64,000 nucleotides of DNA from Mugil cephalus (GCF_022458985.1 NC_061771.1:27582001-27646000); one strand, 5' to 3'. Numbered from the stretch's first letter, positions 52,801-63,417 are shown. Made by a program: numbers and translations. Notes: generated by a model not told the origin, from the sequence alone.

Positions 52801-55702
52801 TAATGAAAGTTGATTTATTTTGGTCAGCATTAGAAAGCTCCACAAAATCGCAAACACATAATAGAATAAAGAAAGAAAGAGATGATTGAAAAGAGTTTCA
52901 GCTGAAGTTTAGCTTATAGAGCCGAACGGTTGTTTTCTTTTTCTTCAAATCAAATCAAACAAACAAAAACTGATAAGTACAAAATATGCATAGTATATAC
53001 AAGTAATACAAAAACATGACACATACAGTTCATTTCCACCCGGGGCCACGCCCCCTGAGTGGTAAAAACACAGTGAAACGTAGCAGTAAATACAGCGAGA
53101 CCAGGAAAAATGTGGATTATCAGATCAAATTAAGGACAATTGGACTCGACAATGATCTATACGAACTAGTGTGGATTTAGAAAAGTGAATTAGCCTCGGT
53201 TTCCGTTATTTTAAGTTAGTTTTAAACGCTAAGAGCTTTACTGAGAAATAACATCCGCCAACAACATCCACAAACTTATCTGACAGCCCTCCAGAACGTA
53301 ACTTAAGAAATAACTTAAGGTTTGACTTCATCATAAAAATACAGCATAAATTAATATTACCTGACACTAAATGTGAACCACAACACCAGGTTTCTGTGTC
53401 TGGATTCAAGTTGTTTCTTTATAATGCAGTGATCCATTTACGTCTCTGTTCTTTGGCAGATATCTGTAAAAATATAAAATATATCTCAGACTGCTTTTCA
53501 AATCTGTTGGTTCAGTCAATCACACAACAGTTCTTCACCTTTTTTAAATTAATTTTACAGTTTAGACATTAAATCTTATGATTAAACTAATGCTGCTAAT
53601 CAGTAAAACAGAGGAAATAATATGTATGAATGCATGGCTGCTCAGGGCTTCTGTATATCCATCTATACATACATAGACGTACACATGCAAATATACCCAC
53701 ATTTACATACATAATGTATCTACGTATGTTTAAAGATCATAAAAAATTAACAACATTCAACATTCAGGAAAGATTTGGAAAAATATAACTTGAAAGGAAC
53801 TTTTAAGATCTTTAAAGATTCAGGACAAAACTTATGAAACATTGTGTTTCTGTGAAAGGAACCAGTTTACGGAACAATCTGAACAAAGAAATCAAATTAA
53901 AATTTACATTTGGAAGAACAATTTTTAAATTTTTTTGTTTTGTTTGTTTGACGAAATTGTATCTAAAATGGAACAGGACTGTCAGTTTAGGCAAACAGCA
54001 ATTACATTTTATTATTATCATTATTTTGCTCCCTATTATGTTGTAAATTGATTCTTGGGGTTCAGATCATATAATATTAATCCAGATTTGGGGATGTTTG
54101 TGTTTATATTGAATTATTTAGTTTTAATCAAAAACAGATTTTTTTAAAAAAATATATAATTTTCTATTCTTTTCAAATATGTTATTTTTAAATGTTGTTT
54201 TTACTTTTACTCTCCTTTATGTCCCCTGCTTCCACTGGTTTGATTTTGAATATTTCCTGGAAGTAAATCATGCCTTGCTTCATGCAAACTTTGTGCAGTG
54301 TTGTAGTGAACCAGGTCATCGATGTGTTGGTGTGTTCGTTGTGCCTCACATTGAGCACTGTTCTCATCGCTGGGTTTTGCATGGCGCATATCAAAGGTTT
54401 TATTCTTATTTCCTGAAACATGCAGCGTATTGACGATGGTTTCTTTTTCTCCTTGAAGCCTTCGCCGACGACAACATCACTGATGACATTGAATGCTTTG
54501 TGTCTTCTGGATACTGGTGGTAAGTTCCTCATCTGTTACTGCAGGTCCAGGAGACAAACGTTATACAAATGAACCTTGTAGCCACTCACACACACTGCAT
54601 CTAAGGGGGAAATGTAATTTTTGAGCAGAGATTCAGAAACTAGAACTAGAACTAGAAACTACTTTGTCTTTATGAAGGCGCTGATGAACTTTATCAGTGC
54701 AGATTATTCTGATGTCAGGGTAAATGATAGAAACTCCAGCTCAGCTTGAAACTTAAGGATGGTGCTGCTTCCTTTCTGGTTCAAAGTCTGTCAGGTACAG
54801 ACTCAGGGGTGTGAGGGAGTCTCACAGGAAGAAGATTGTAGTTTTCATGTCCTCTTTTTGAGATCTAAAAATGTGTTAAACTTTAAAACAATTTCAAACT
54901 GGTATCACTGATATCGATACCGCTGGTACTGATACCGATACCGCTGATACTTGAAATGTCATGATCATTGAGTAACTTTAGTGACTGACTAATTACAATA
55001 TAAATAATTCACCCTTTTGCTACACAGTTGTTTTAGAATAAAAGTTGTTAGTGCAAAATAAGGAAAAGGAACTGTGTAAATAACACAACAGCAATGGAAA
55101 ATAAAGTAGGTAGGTTGAGCAAAATAAGTAAACAAAAGCAACAATGTAATAATAAATATTAAAACTGCTCAGACACGGAAATGTTGGCTCATTCATTTTC
55201 CACCAAAGAAGTGGAAACTAAAATGTGAATGTGTCCTATGTGCAGCATTTCTGAGACCTCTACACCACAATCAAAACTTTTCAAAACCTTCAACAAATTA
55301 GATATTCGTCTTCTGCCCCCTGGTGGATTTATCTGTCCTCTGCAGCCAGTATCAGGCTTTCAGCAGCCTGTACTCGCTCCTCATCCTCAGACTCTGCTCT
55401 GATCTTTGATCTGTGGTCCAATACTGGATCATTTGAACATTTAACCAAATTAAAACGTGAGTTTAGGAAAACAATTTGAATTTATCTATTTAAGCAGGGA
55501 CAGTGTCCATCAATAAACAAAAGAAATGATGAAAACTTCATCTTAAATGTACAAAAATAAAAGCAACTTGATCCCGTTACTTTCCACCACTGGGTCTAAT
55601 AGTGTGACATTAATGAGATGCATTTTGTCTTCATGCAGGTACATCTTGAGGAAAGTCTCTCGCAGATGTTACCGCGCCACAAACTTCCTGGACGGATGCT
55701 GA
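49739..55702 (+). CDS. Secreted, catalytically dead C-type lysozyme-like protein 1 with furin-flanked acidic insertion, 344 residues
   Basis: Coding exons 49739-49898, 52020-52769, 54459-54519 and 55639-55702 join in phases 1, 1 and 2 at the positions of the three lysozyme introns. Residues 1-20 are a signal peptide. The eight cysteines of C-type lysozyme are at 27, 56, 287, 298, 302, 316, 334 and 344, with YGLFQLS and CNTTC as landmarks. Catalytic Glu35 aligns to Arg61 and Asp52 to Tyr275, so hydrolysis is not expected. The loop DDNITDDIEC (307-316) matches the calcium site of alpha-lactalbumin. Between Cys56 and Cys287 lies an insertion: Thr-rich mucin-like (78-175), RRKR183, an acidic stretch with 27 Asp/Glu in 60 residues, RVKR243, then a basic cluster (257-268). 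Cleavage at both sites would give two disulfide-linked chains and a free peptide. Six Asn sequons are possible. The role is unknown to me; the first tandem copy of two. Confidence 0.88.
51495..51840. mobile_element. Composite of repeat fragments in lysozyme-like 1 intron
   Basis: Contains a GTAGCCTGAGCTAACTGGTA segment with CCGCCCACTT and GACGTCAC motifs, and then AAAAAGTAATGCGCTAG, the end of the family seen near 26.63 kb. Confidence 0.35.
52020..52769 (+). CDS. Lysozyme-like 1, coding exon 2 (insertion and beta-domain)
   Basis: 750 bases, about five times the usual lysozyme exon 2. It carries the second Cys, the Thr-rich, acidic and basic segments and the region YYGLFQLSDGHFCNSG to CNTTC. 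Donor GTAAGG. Nearby antisense open frames are shadows. Confidence 0.88.
52178..52322 (+). repeat. Coding ACC/ACT trinucleotide and 60-base-type repeat (Thr tract)
   Basis: Nine Thr codons in a row, then two copies of the unit TTTPAPTT...TTTTSTTT, built of ACC/ACT codons. A polymorphic mucin-like tract within exon 2. Confidence 0.85.
53087..53560 (+). repeat. Dispersed repeat, copy in lysozyme-like gene 1 intron
   Basis: Matches the reverse complement of about 62010-62520 in long blocks, for example GACCAGGAAAAATG, TTATCAGATCAAATTAAGGA and AATGCAGTGATCCATTTACG. No coding frame. Confidence 0.8.
54459..54519 (+). CDS. Lysozyme-like 1, coding exon 3 (calcium loop)
   Basis: 61 bases encoding FADDNITDDIECFVSSGYW; acceptor CCTTGAAG, donor TG|GTAAGT, phase 2. 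Confidence 0.87.
55639..55702 (+). CDS. Lysozyme-like 1, coding exon 4 (C-terminus)
   Basis: Encodes YILRKVSRRCYRATNFLDGC and TGA; the last two cysteines match Cys115 and Cys127 of hen lysozyme. Confidence 0.87.
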
Positions 55703-55832
55703 TCAGCTGAGAGACAAACTGAGGACAGAGGACTGAGGACACAAGGATCTGATGAGCTGTGACCTTTGACCTCCTCCTGAACATTAGTTAACGCTGATGT
55801 TAATCCTGAAGTAATGAATAAGTCTTTGCTGG

Positions 55833-55952
55833 AATAAATTGTTTCGTTTAGTTTCTTCCGGGGCTCCGAATTAAAGTTGAATCTGATGAATGTGATATTG
55901 ATGTGTCTTCAGTCTGATCTTAAATGACTCATGTCTCTGATTGTCCAATAAA
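55833..55952 (+). promoter_or_regulatory. Polyadenylation signals of lysozyme-like gene 1
   Basis: AATAAA at 55833-55838 and 55947-55952, 130 and 245 bases after the stop. Confidence 0.55.
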
Positions 55953-56220
55953 CGTTTTCTCTACAGCGAGTTTTTATCAATGTGTTAATGCTCAGATTCT
56001 GACACAAATACAACCAATGGCACAAGTTTAAGAAACAAGACAAGACAAGTAACTTACGAATGAACTATGAGAACAGTTAAAATGAACATTATAAAGTGGC
56101 CAAACGTTAAAAGACAGGTTTTAAAAAGGGATTTGAAGGTGTTGGGGTTGGAGCAGATTCTCATTGGGGATAAGATAAGATGAAAGGCATTGCCTGTGTC
56201 CTTGACATGGTAGAGACAGA

Positions 56221-56862
56221 CAGTGCGTTTACATAAACGTTAATAAAAAAAAAACAAAAAAAAAACGAATTATTGCCTTAATCGGACTATAACAGGAGAA
56301 CTTTAGTGCATGTAAACACGTTCTTCCGGAGTTCTCATTATCCGATTGAGACACCCAGATAATGCGATTGGAATCGGAGTTTTCAATCGGATAATGCGTG
56401 TGTGCGCATGCTCCACCACCGCTGCGCTGGCGTGTGACCCCGGAACAAAAACGTCCAAGAAAGCCGATCGTAGAAGAAGAAGAAGAAGAAGAAGAAGAAG
56501 AAGAAGAAGAAGAAGAGAAACGGAGCCGTCTGAGGGATAGCGCGGATCTTACCTGCATCAGAAGTAGCGCGAACATTATGTATAAGATTAGAAAATGTAC
56601 TATTATCCGTCTGGTTGTTGTTTGAAATGCCAGTCCGCCGCATGAGCGACTCTTCTTTATTGTATCACGTAATAGGACAACCGGAAATCGGGCCGTATTA
56701 ACGTGGTATTATCCCGCTGAAAAGACACGTATCGCCGCCTAGTGTGGAGGAGGAGAACAGTTATTCGATTTTCTTGCGCTGCATGTAAACTGGGACAAGG
56801 ACTGTAGTGAGAAAGTTGAATTTTGAGCATAGCTCGATTAAGCTCTGTATGTAAACACACTG
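56221..56862. mobile_element. Terminal-inverted-repeat element with (GAA)n expansion
   Basis: CAGTGCGTTTACATA at 56221-56235 is inverted as TATGTAAACACACTG at 56848-56862 (one mismatch). It contains a (GAA)n run at about 56473-56517. Shares internal blocks with 24390-24830. No transposase. Confidence 0.7.
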
Positions 56863-57152
56863 AAAGAAAATGCTTTGTCTCTTCCCGGTGTCCTTCAGCT
56901 CAAGACATGGGCTCCTGCATCTGAATCTACACAGCATGTGGATGGCAGAAAAAGTTAATTTTAGAGCCTCCACTAACTAGGCTAACTAGCCTAGCCATCA
57001 TACTGCCTACTGCTGTTGGCTAGGCTAGTTAGCTGGTGTCATCTTGTTGGTTGCTAGGTAGTAGCTGACTGGTAGCCTGCTGGTTGGTTTTCAGTTGACA
57101 TCAACATCTCTGTGTCAACAAATGAAAAGCTAATTTACCCACCTGTTGAAAC

Positions 57153-57740
57153 TTAAGTTACTGTCAAATAAGGCGCCAAGGTTCTCACATATGGTGTGAT
57201 AAAGGAGGAGAGGTGATCAAGGTTATGGGTGGTAGCAGTAGTAAGATGTGGGGGGCCAAAGAGTAAGACTTCTGTCTTGTCCTCATTTATTTGAAGGAAG
57301 TTCTGAGCCGACCAGCCTTTGATTTCATCAAAACAGTTTTTTATTCGGGTGACGTCAGTCTGACTTTGAGAATTGAGGGAGAGGTAGATTTGTGTGTCAT
57401 CAGCGTAGCAATGGATGGAGATGTTGTGTGTCTTTGGATAATTTTTCCTTGCGGGAGCATGTACAGCCTGAAGAGAAGTGGTCCTAGAACTGAGACCTGA
57501 GGAACCTCTCCATGTAATACCTGTGGAGGAGGAGGAGCTACCAATGGAAACAGTGAATTGCCTGTTTGAGATATAGGAGCAGAACCAATCAAAGGCAGGA
57601 CCAGAGATGCCAACACAGTGTGACAGGCGATGGAGGAGAATTTTGAGGTCTAAAAGAATAAAAATGAAGCATTTGCCAGCATCTGCAGCACAGACAAGGT
57701 CATTAGTTACCTTAAAAGAGCTGTCTCTGGAATTTTTCAA
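57153..57740 (-). pseudogene. LINE (L2-like) reverse transcriptase fragment, truncated and frameshifted
   Basis: The minus frame reads LLHRLSHCVGISGPAFDWF ... SYISNRQFTV, then breaks around the GVPQGSVLGPLLF motif, whose pieces (SVLGPLLFRLYMLPQG) are in another frame, and resumes with ISIHCYADDTQIYLSL. YADD is the catalytic motif. 5' truncated with no endonuclease domain in the window. Clade assignment is tentative. Confidence 0.8.
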
Positions 57741-57749
57741 ATATATTGT

Positions 57750-58325
57750 TCTGTGTGAAGAAGGACGGAATCTGATTAAAAACTATTATTTCTAACACAT
57801 AGGATGAAAAAACGTAATTTTATTTTTACCAGATTAACTTTTTGTAGAAGTGTTTGTACTTTTACTGAAGTTCAGAGCCCTTGAAAGACTTTTTTCTCTC
57901 TGGGACTGAACTCACATGTCCTCCTCCTCATCTTGTTGTTTTGCGTCCTTTGTTTCTCCTTTCCTTTCTGCTGTTGGGTTTAACATGATAGCCGTGCTCA
58001 GGAAACGGCCGCCCTTATATTTAGTACATTCTGTCTTCAGACATCTGATCCCTTCCCTCCCCGAATCACGACTGCTTCATAGTGACGAAGTGTCCCACCT
58101 TATCTGGTCTTTAGTCTCACGGCCCTCGGCTCTTTTCAAAGCGTACGAAGGCGTCGCCCGCAAATGAGAAAAGATGTTTTCGAGCAGACGTATCGATTTC
58201 CTCCACCGACCTCTTTAGAGCTGAGACGCCCGGAGCCGTGCATGAGATTTGGTGTGAACATTGTTCAGCGTGAGAGCCTTGGGAGTGGCCTTTATCTGAG
58301 GAGAACAAAAGATGTCTCTGCAGAT
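57750..58325. other. Upstream flank of lysozyme-like gene 2
   Basis: No gene is recognised. The 83-codon open frame at 57916-58167 shows no known domain and no splice context. Confidence 0.4.
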
Positions 58326-58331
58326 AGTGTG

Positions 58332-58339
58332 TATATATA
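58332..58339 (+). promoter_or_regulatory. TATA box of lysozyme-like gene 2
   Basis: TATATATA 57-64 bases before the start codon at 58396, so transcription probably starts near 58360 with a short leader and, unlike gene 1, no 5' UTR intron. An out-of-frame ATG at 58362 would be at or before the start site. Confidence 0.5.
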
Positions 58340-58395
58340 GAGATAGATAGTTGTGGGTATCATGTCACATTTTGAGTTTGATTGTTGGAGTCAAG

Positions 58396-58561
58396 ATGAG
58401 GCTGCTGCTTGTGTTTGTTCTGGGTCTGCTGGGTTCTGGTCTGGCTGGAGCTCGGATTGTGTCCAAATGTGCTCTGAGGGACCGGCTGGTGCAGGCGATG
58501 ACCAACCTGCCGGAAAAGGCCAAGAACTCTGGACTGGTGGGGCAGAACCTGGTGGCCAAGA
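58396..58561 (+). CDS. Lysozyme-like 2, exon 1 (signal peptide and helix A)
   Basis: MRLLLVFVLGLLGSGLAG then ARIVSKCALRDRL, parallel to NRIVSICELKEKL of gene 1. Donor GTACGT, phase 1. Confidence 0.88.
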
Positions 58562-61500
58562 GTACGTACGGACTGTTTTATACTTTTTATTTACTAAATC
58601 GGGCTGTTTATGGGTTTAAAATAATTACTCGCAATTTGGACGAAATGTGAGGATTTAAGATGAGTTATTGCAGCCATAATGGAGTTTATAAGTGGCTAGT
58701 CTAGCTTTCTTTCCTTCTTTTAAACATAGTATTTATCCTTATAGGTCAGGTCACGATATATCCCCAAAAAATGATAAGGGAAGCATCAAAATCATTTGTT
58801 AACCCACTCTCATGTGAGATGAGGCATTTTCTGTTTTTATTTCTACATTATTGTTATTTTTAGTCACCATTAAGTTTCATTAGTGATATTTTCTGATGTT
58901 TTGTGTTTTATAGCAACATGACATTGTAATATTAATATATTATAATAATATTATAAGGCGGAGGCTTCAAATGTGCCTCTGTTTCATTATTATTATTATT
59001 ATTATTATGTAATATTTTCTGTATATTTTTAAAAATTGTACAAAATAAAAACCTTGGAAGATGTTCCTATTTAAACCCCAACTCCTACATTAGAAGGACT
59101 TTAGAAGTTAAGAAGCTACTCAGATGAAACGTCTTTAAGAAACTCTACGAGACATTTTGGACATATGGGGTCTAATAATAATCTGAGACCAGACTAATGA
59201 GAATTTAAGACATTCAGGAGGAAAACAAATTCCCAGAAAGGATTTTAGAGAAGCTCAAAACCAACAAAAAGCAGAAAGTTGCTAAATAAAAAATGCAGGT
59301 TGCCAAATAATGTCTGAAGGAGGCTGTTAGGCTGGTAAGACAAGGAAGTACTACTACTTCACTACTGTGCTTAAGTACTAAAATGCTGTAGAGTATTAGT
59401 TTCTTTCTCCTACTTCCTACTGTTACTTCACTATATATTTTAGAATACTTTTACTCCAACACATTTTTTATGTGCTGCGTCGTTACTCGACGCCTTTATA
59501 AAAATGACACGCTCCACCCTCTGCAGCAGGACACTATGTCCAAACACACCTTTGAAGGAAGAAGTCCAACAAGCGTGGACTGTCCCTGTAGAAGAATCCT
59601 TTCTCAACATTTATTTGAGGACACATTCGTACATGTGCAGTATCTGAGGAAGTTTAGCTTAATTTCCTGTCTTAAAGTAGAAGGAGATCGTAATCCTCCT
59701 TTTCTGAAATCGTTTATCCCTGACTTTTCTGCAAATATATATATATATATATTTTTAAATATTTTTTGCAAGGGTGCATTGCTTGCAGGACACATTCAAA
59801 CAACTTTCCTTCAACTTTTAATCAAACAGCAAGGAAGATTTTATACTAAATACTAAGTAGCCTGAGTGGGAGCACGCTAACATTTGGTTTTAACTATAGA
59901 CTGTAAATGATAATTTTGACACATTGGCCAAACTGATGCGTGGCGCTATCTTGTAACTTTGCACCCAGCGTCTGATCAGTACAGTTTGAGGGTGGAGCCA
60001 TGCTATCGATGCCCCGCCCACACTTCCTCCAGTTCCACTTCATATAATTAACACTACGCTCCGCTCTACCTCCACCAGTTATGAGGAAATGTTGGATTAT
60101 ACACTGAATTGTTTTTTGTTTGATAGCATCAAATAACTAAAATGAAGCTTCTCAGAAAAAAAGTTTAACTACCTGAAACCGTCCTTGAAAAACAACGCAT
60201 TTGATGCGTATTTTAGTGTTTTATTTTGGCTCAAGTCCCATCCACGAACATGGAGGGGGAGGAGCTTATGACTGAGACTGCAACCTCCATCCACCGGGGG
60301 GAGCTCTAGTTGCTTTGGCTTCACTTTAGAGGAGCAGTTCATGAACCGTGGGATTGATGATGCATTGTAGAGGCTTTCATTCGCAGTTCTTATTGCTCTT
60401 TTTTGAAGACACAAAACTTAAACAAAAACTTGACACTTGAACATGTGTCAACATTATATTAACTACCTAAAATGACAGATACTTAAATTTGATTTAAATA
60501 AATAAATAAATAAAAATCATTTGACTTGTATTTTAGTGTTTTATTTTGGCTCTTGTCCCGCCCAATAACACTGAGGGGAAGGAGCTTATGACTGATATTG
60601 CAGCCTCCAGCCATCAGGGGGAGCTCTAGTTGCTTCGACTTCACTTTAGAGGAACTGTTAATGAAGAGTGAGTTTGACGGTTCATTGTAGGAGCTTTGGT
60701 TCATAATTCTTGCTCTTTTTTGAAGAAACAAAACTTATCAAAAAAAAAAAAAATTGACATTTGAACACGTGTCAACATCATATTAACTACCTAAAATGGC
60801 CACCACAGGAACTGTCATGGTATCCACTTTTTATACAGCATGAAGTTTTAACTGCTGTGCTAGATAAAGATGTAACGCTGCCCATAGTGTTCACCTTCTG
60901 GAGAACGTGAGTGTTCACAATCTGGTCCAAGCTGAACCTTTTTAGTGAGGTCATCATGGAGTCATAAATCAGAACCTCTGGTAATTGCGGACGTCTGCAG
61001 TTGATGTAGTAAAACATTTGAAGATGATTTGTTCATTTTTCTCTTCTTATACTTTCAGTTGTCTGCTACACGGAGATGGCCTCAGACTTTAATACCAGTC
61101 TGGTGACTGAGCTGACCCGTGGACAGGGCAGTGGGGAGAGTGGGGAGAGCGGGGAGAGTGGAGAGAGTGGAGGAAAACAAAGTCGGGAGAAGAGGGACAC
61201 GTCCTATGCCGGCATCTTCACCCTGGCGGAGGTGGACAGCCCTTTCAGCACTGTCCGGCCCCGTACCCGAGGGAATCAGCCCGGGACGCGGCCTCCACCT
61301 CGAACCCTCCCTGTGCATCACCTCAGTCCCGTCCACAGTGACGAGGAGGAGCACAGCACAGCAAAGCCCCTCCCTCGAGAACGGCGCCACGCGAGGCCCT
61401 CCCGCCTCCCCCACAGCGGGGAGGACGACGAACCCTGCACCCTTTATGGCCTCTTCCAGTTCTGTGGAAAAGTGGTCTGCAGCGACGCCAACGACACGAC

Positions 61501-63417
61501 GCCATCGTCAAACATCTGCGGGATGGATTGTGCCAGTGAGTTTTCAGTTTTGATCTGCAAACGTGCACGGCCTCGTGATTAACTTTGTGCTGTTCAGTCT
61601 TTGCTTTAAACTGACTGAACTTCTTGCTTTGTTTCCAGACTTGACTGATGACGACATATCGGACGACATCGGCTGCGTGTTGAAGATCCTCACCAGCCTC
61701 GTGTAAGTTCTCCCCGGTGGGAGCTCGTCATGTGGCTTATGCAGAGATGGAACTAAACTAAATATTGGACCTTTATTTGTTTATTTATTTATTAACACAT
61801 ATCTTTGTTGAATTGTAACGTTCGACATGTGTAACATTGTGCCCTAGCTACCACCACGTATGAATTCTAAAACAGCAATGAAAATAAATCACAAAGAAAC
61901 ATCAATTAACGGACGATACAACTAATAGTGACTTGAATAGAGTATGAACGTGACGTCTCAGTCAGCGAAGTCTCCATGGTTACGGCATAAAGTGACAGCA
62001 TTAGGTTGAATCACAGGCAAATGGTTGAAGAGTTATCGTGTGATTGACTGAATCAAAAGAGTTAAGATTTATAAAGCAGTCAGAGATATATTTTTACAGA
62101 TATCTGTCAAAGAACAGAGAAGTAAATGGATCACTGCATTATGAAGAAAAATAATAAATTCAATTAAAGTTTGTGGATGTTTGTTTTGGCGTAGTTACAG
62201 TCGACAGTAACTATTTCAGTTCCAACAATAAATAACAATAAAACAATAAACTGAATATTTGCGATCACTCCTTGTTATCCTTTTAAAACCCTATCAGATG
62301 CTACAGTATTATATGGCTAACGTTACTTCTCAGTGAAGCTCTTAGCGTTAGCATCTTTTATTTAGCTACATTTATCATTAACTAAATGACCTAAAACTAA
62401 CTGAAACTAACTGAAACTGAGGCTAATCCACTTTTCTAAATCCATTCTAGTTCGTTTGGAGTCCAGTTGTCCTTAATTTGATCTGATAATCTGCATTTTT
62501 CCTGGTCCAGTTTAAATAAATCAGGGATTTGTCTCAGTCTGATCTTTACAACACATGTTTTTGTTGAAGTGTTGAAGTTGAAGTGAGCTGTTGTTGCTCA
62601 TCATCTCTAAAGAGTTTGGAAGCCACAAATAATCCACAGTCAGACAGATTCAGAGCAAATGGAGGAGATTTAAGTCAGTTGTTATAATCAATGAGTCATT
62701 TTTCATTTTGTTTTTTGACCACTTCCAGATCTGGTCTCTTAAATGTGTACCTCTGCTTTACCTTGGTCGTTTGTGATGACGTTAATTAAAGATGATCTGA
62801 ATTCATCCTCCACTGCTGCGTTTTTGAACTCTGACATAATTAAGCTGCTTTACGTTTATATTCACGCTCTCATTGTTTCCACAGTGACAATGGCTTCTCA
62901 GACCCCAACTGGAAGGAGCTAAGAAAAGAGTGAGTCATGATCTTTATCTGTTCTTTACCTTTACAACCCAACAGAATTTAATGAATGATTTACTGAATTT
63001 AATGTGAGGGTCACAGGGTTTTCTTTTACCTGCTGAGTGGAGCCGAGCTCATTTGAGCAAATCAGACCTGCAGTTACCCACATGTTGCTTTAAACTCTAT
63101 ATCATAGACTGTATAAATATGGAGGGTGAAGCCAAGGTACAGCTCCCCCTTGTGGCTGTAGGCTGCAGTACAGGTCATAAGCTCCACCCCCTCCATGTTA
63201 GTGGGCGGAACTTGGACCAAATTCAGTGTGTAATCCAACATTCCTTTGTAACTGGTGTGTAAGTGGGGATGCATCGTCCATATTTATATACAGTCTATGC
63301 TTCAAACACTAATGGACTGAATCAATGATTTCCTCTGTGTTTATCTGCAGGATCAGACTCATCTTCCAGGCACGTTGCAGAGATGTACAAGCCTCCGAAT
63401 ACTTTGCTGAATGCTGA
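58396..63417 (+). CDS. Secreted, catalytically dead C-type lysozyme-like protein 2 with two furin-type sites, 272 residues
   Basis: Exons 58396-58561, 61059-61535, 61639-61702, 62885-62929 and 63351-63417 splice in phases 1, 1, 2 and 2. Residues 1-18 are a signal peptide. Lysozyme cysteines align at 25, 58, 196, 209, 213, 227, 260 and 272; Cys182 and Cys191 form an extra pair around LYGLFQF. IVCYTEMASDFNTS aligns with WVCAAKFESNFNTQ of hen lysozyme: Glu35 is Ala63, and Asp52 is Leu184. LTDDDISDDIGCVLKIL (216-232) is very close to the calcium-binding loop of alpha-lactalbumin. The insertion has four GES repeats (possible Ser-Gly glycosaminoglycan sites), REKR101, a Pro/Arg-rich stretch and RERR165, so a 64-residue peptide could be excised. 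An extra 45-base exon lengthens the region between the sixth and seventh cysteines. Paralogue of the gene at 49739. Function unknown to me. Confidence 0.88.
60160..60780 (-). repeat. Two tandem copies of a dispersed repeat in lysozyme-like 2 intron 1
   Basis: About 60160-60480 and 60490-60780 share TATTTTAGTGTTTTATTTTG, GGAGCTTATGACTGA, GGGGGAGCTCTAGTTGCTT and GACACTTGAACATGTGTCAA-type ends. The block CATAAGCTCC recurs in the element at 63103-63299. Confidence 0.7.
61059..61535 (+). CDS. Lysozyme-like 2, exon 2 (insertion and beta-domain)
   Basis: 477 bases after the acceptor ACTTTCAG. Carries the second Cys, the GES repeat, both dibasic sites and LYGLFQFC to CGMDCA. Donor GTGAGT, phase 1. 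Confidence 0.88.
61131..61171 (+). repeat. GGGGAGAGT nine-base coding repeat (GES)
   Basis: Four to five units in exon 2 of lysozyme-like gene 2; length likely to vary between individuals. Confidence 0.85.
61639..61702 (+). CDS. Lysozyme-like 2, exon 3 (calcium loop)
   Basis: 64 bases, (N)LTDDDISDDIGCVLKILTSL; acceptor TTTCCAG, donor GTAAGT, phase 2. Confidence 0.88.
62010..62520 (-). repeat. Dispersed repeat, inverted copy in lysozyme-like 2 intron 3
   Basis: Reverse-complement partner of 53087-53560 with clear but diverged identity over most of its length, interrupted by small indels. Confidence 0.8.
62540..62660 (+). mobile_element. Short trace of the Tc1-like remnant of 11.8 kb
   Basis: GCTGTTGTTGCTCATCA, then ATCTCTAAAGAGT and AGCCACAAATAATCCACA match the 11.9-kb element with deletions. 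Confidence 0.55.
62885..62929 (+). CDS. Lysozyme-like 2, exon 4 (extra small exon)
   Basis: 45 bases encoding DNGFSDPNWKELRK; acceptor TTTCCACAG, donor GTGAGT. Lysozyme genes and gene 1 have no counterpart exon. Confidence 0.8.
63103..63299. mobile_element. MITE with CATAGACTGTATA ends in lysozyme-like 2 intron 4
   Basis: CATAGACTGTATAAATATGG at the left is inverted at the right as CCATATTTATATACAGTCTATG (one base longer). 197 bases, non-coding, of a type common in teleost genomes. Confidence 0.75.
63351..63417 (+). CDS. Lysozyme-like 2, exon 5 (C-terminus)
   Basis: Encodes IRLIFQARCRDVQASEYF then AEC and TGA; acceptor ATCTGCAG. Confidence 0.87.

Noticed and set aside
52166..52843. 225-codon antisense frame opposite lysozyme-like exon 2
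   Set aside because: Shadow of the Thr- and Glu-codon tracts of the sense exon; no homology of its own.
61119..61553. 144-codon alternative frame in lysozyme-like 2 exon 2
   Set aside because: The other frame holds the lysozyme cysteines, continues the signal peptide exon and joins the downstream exons in phase.
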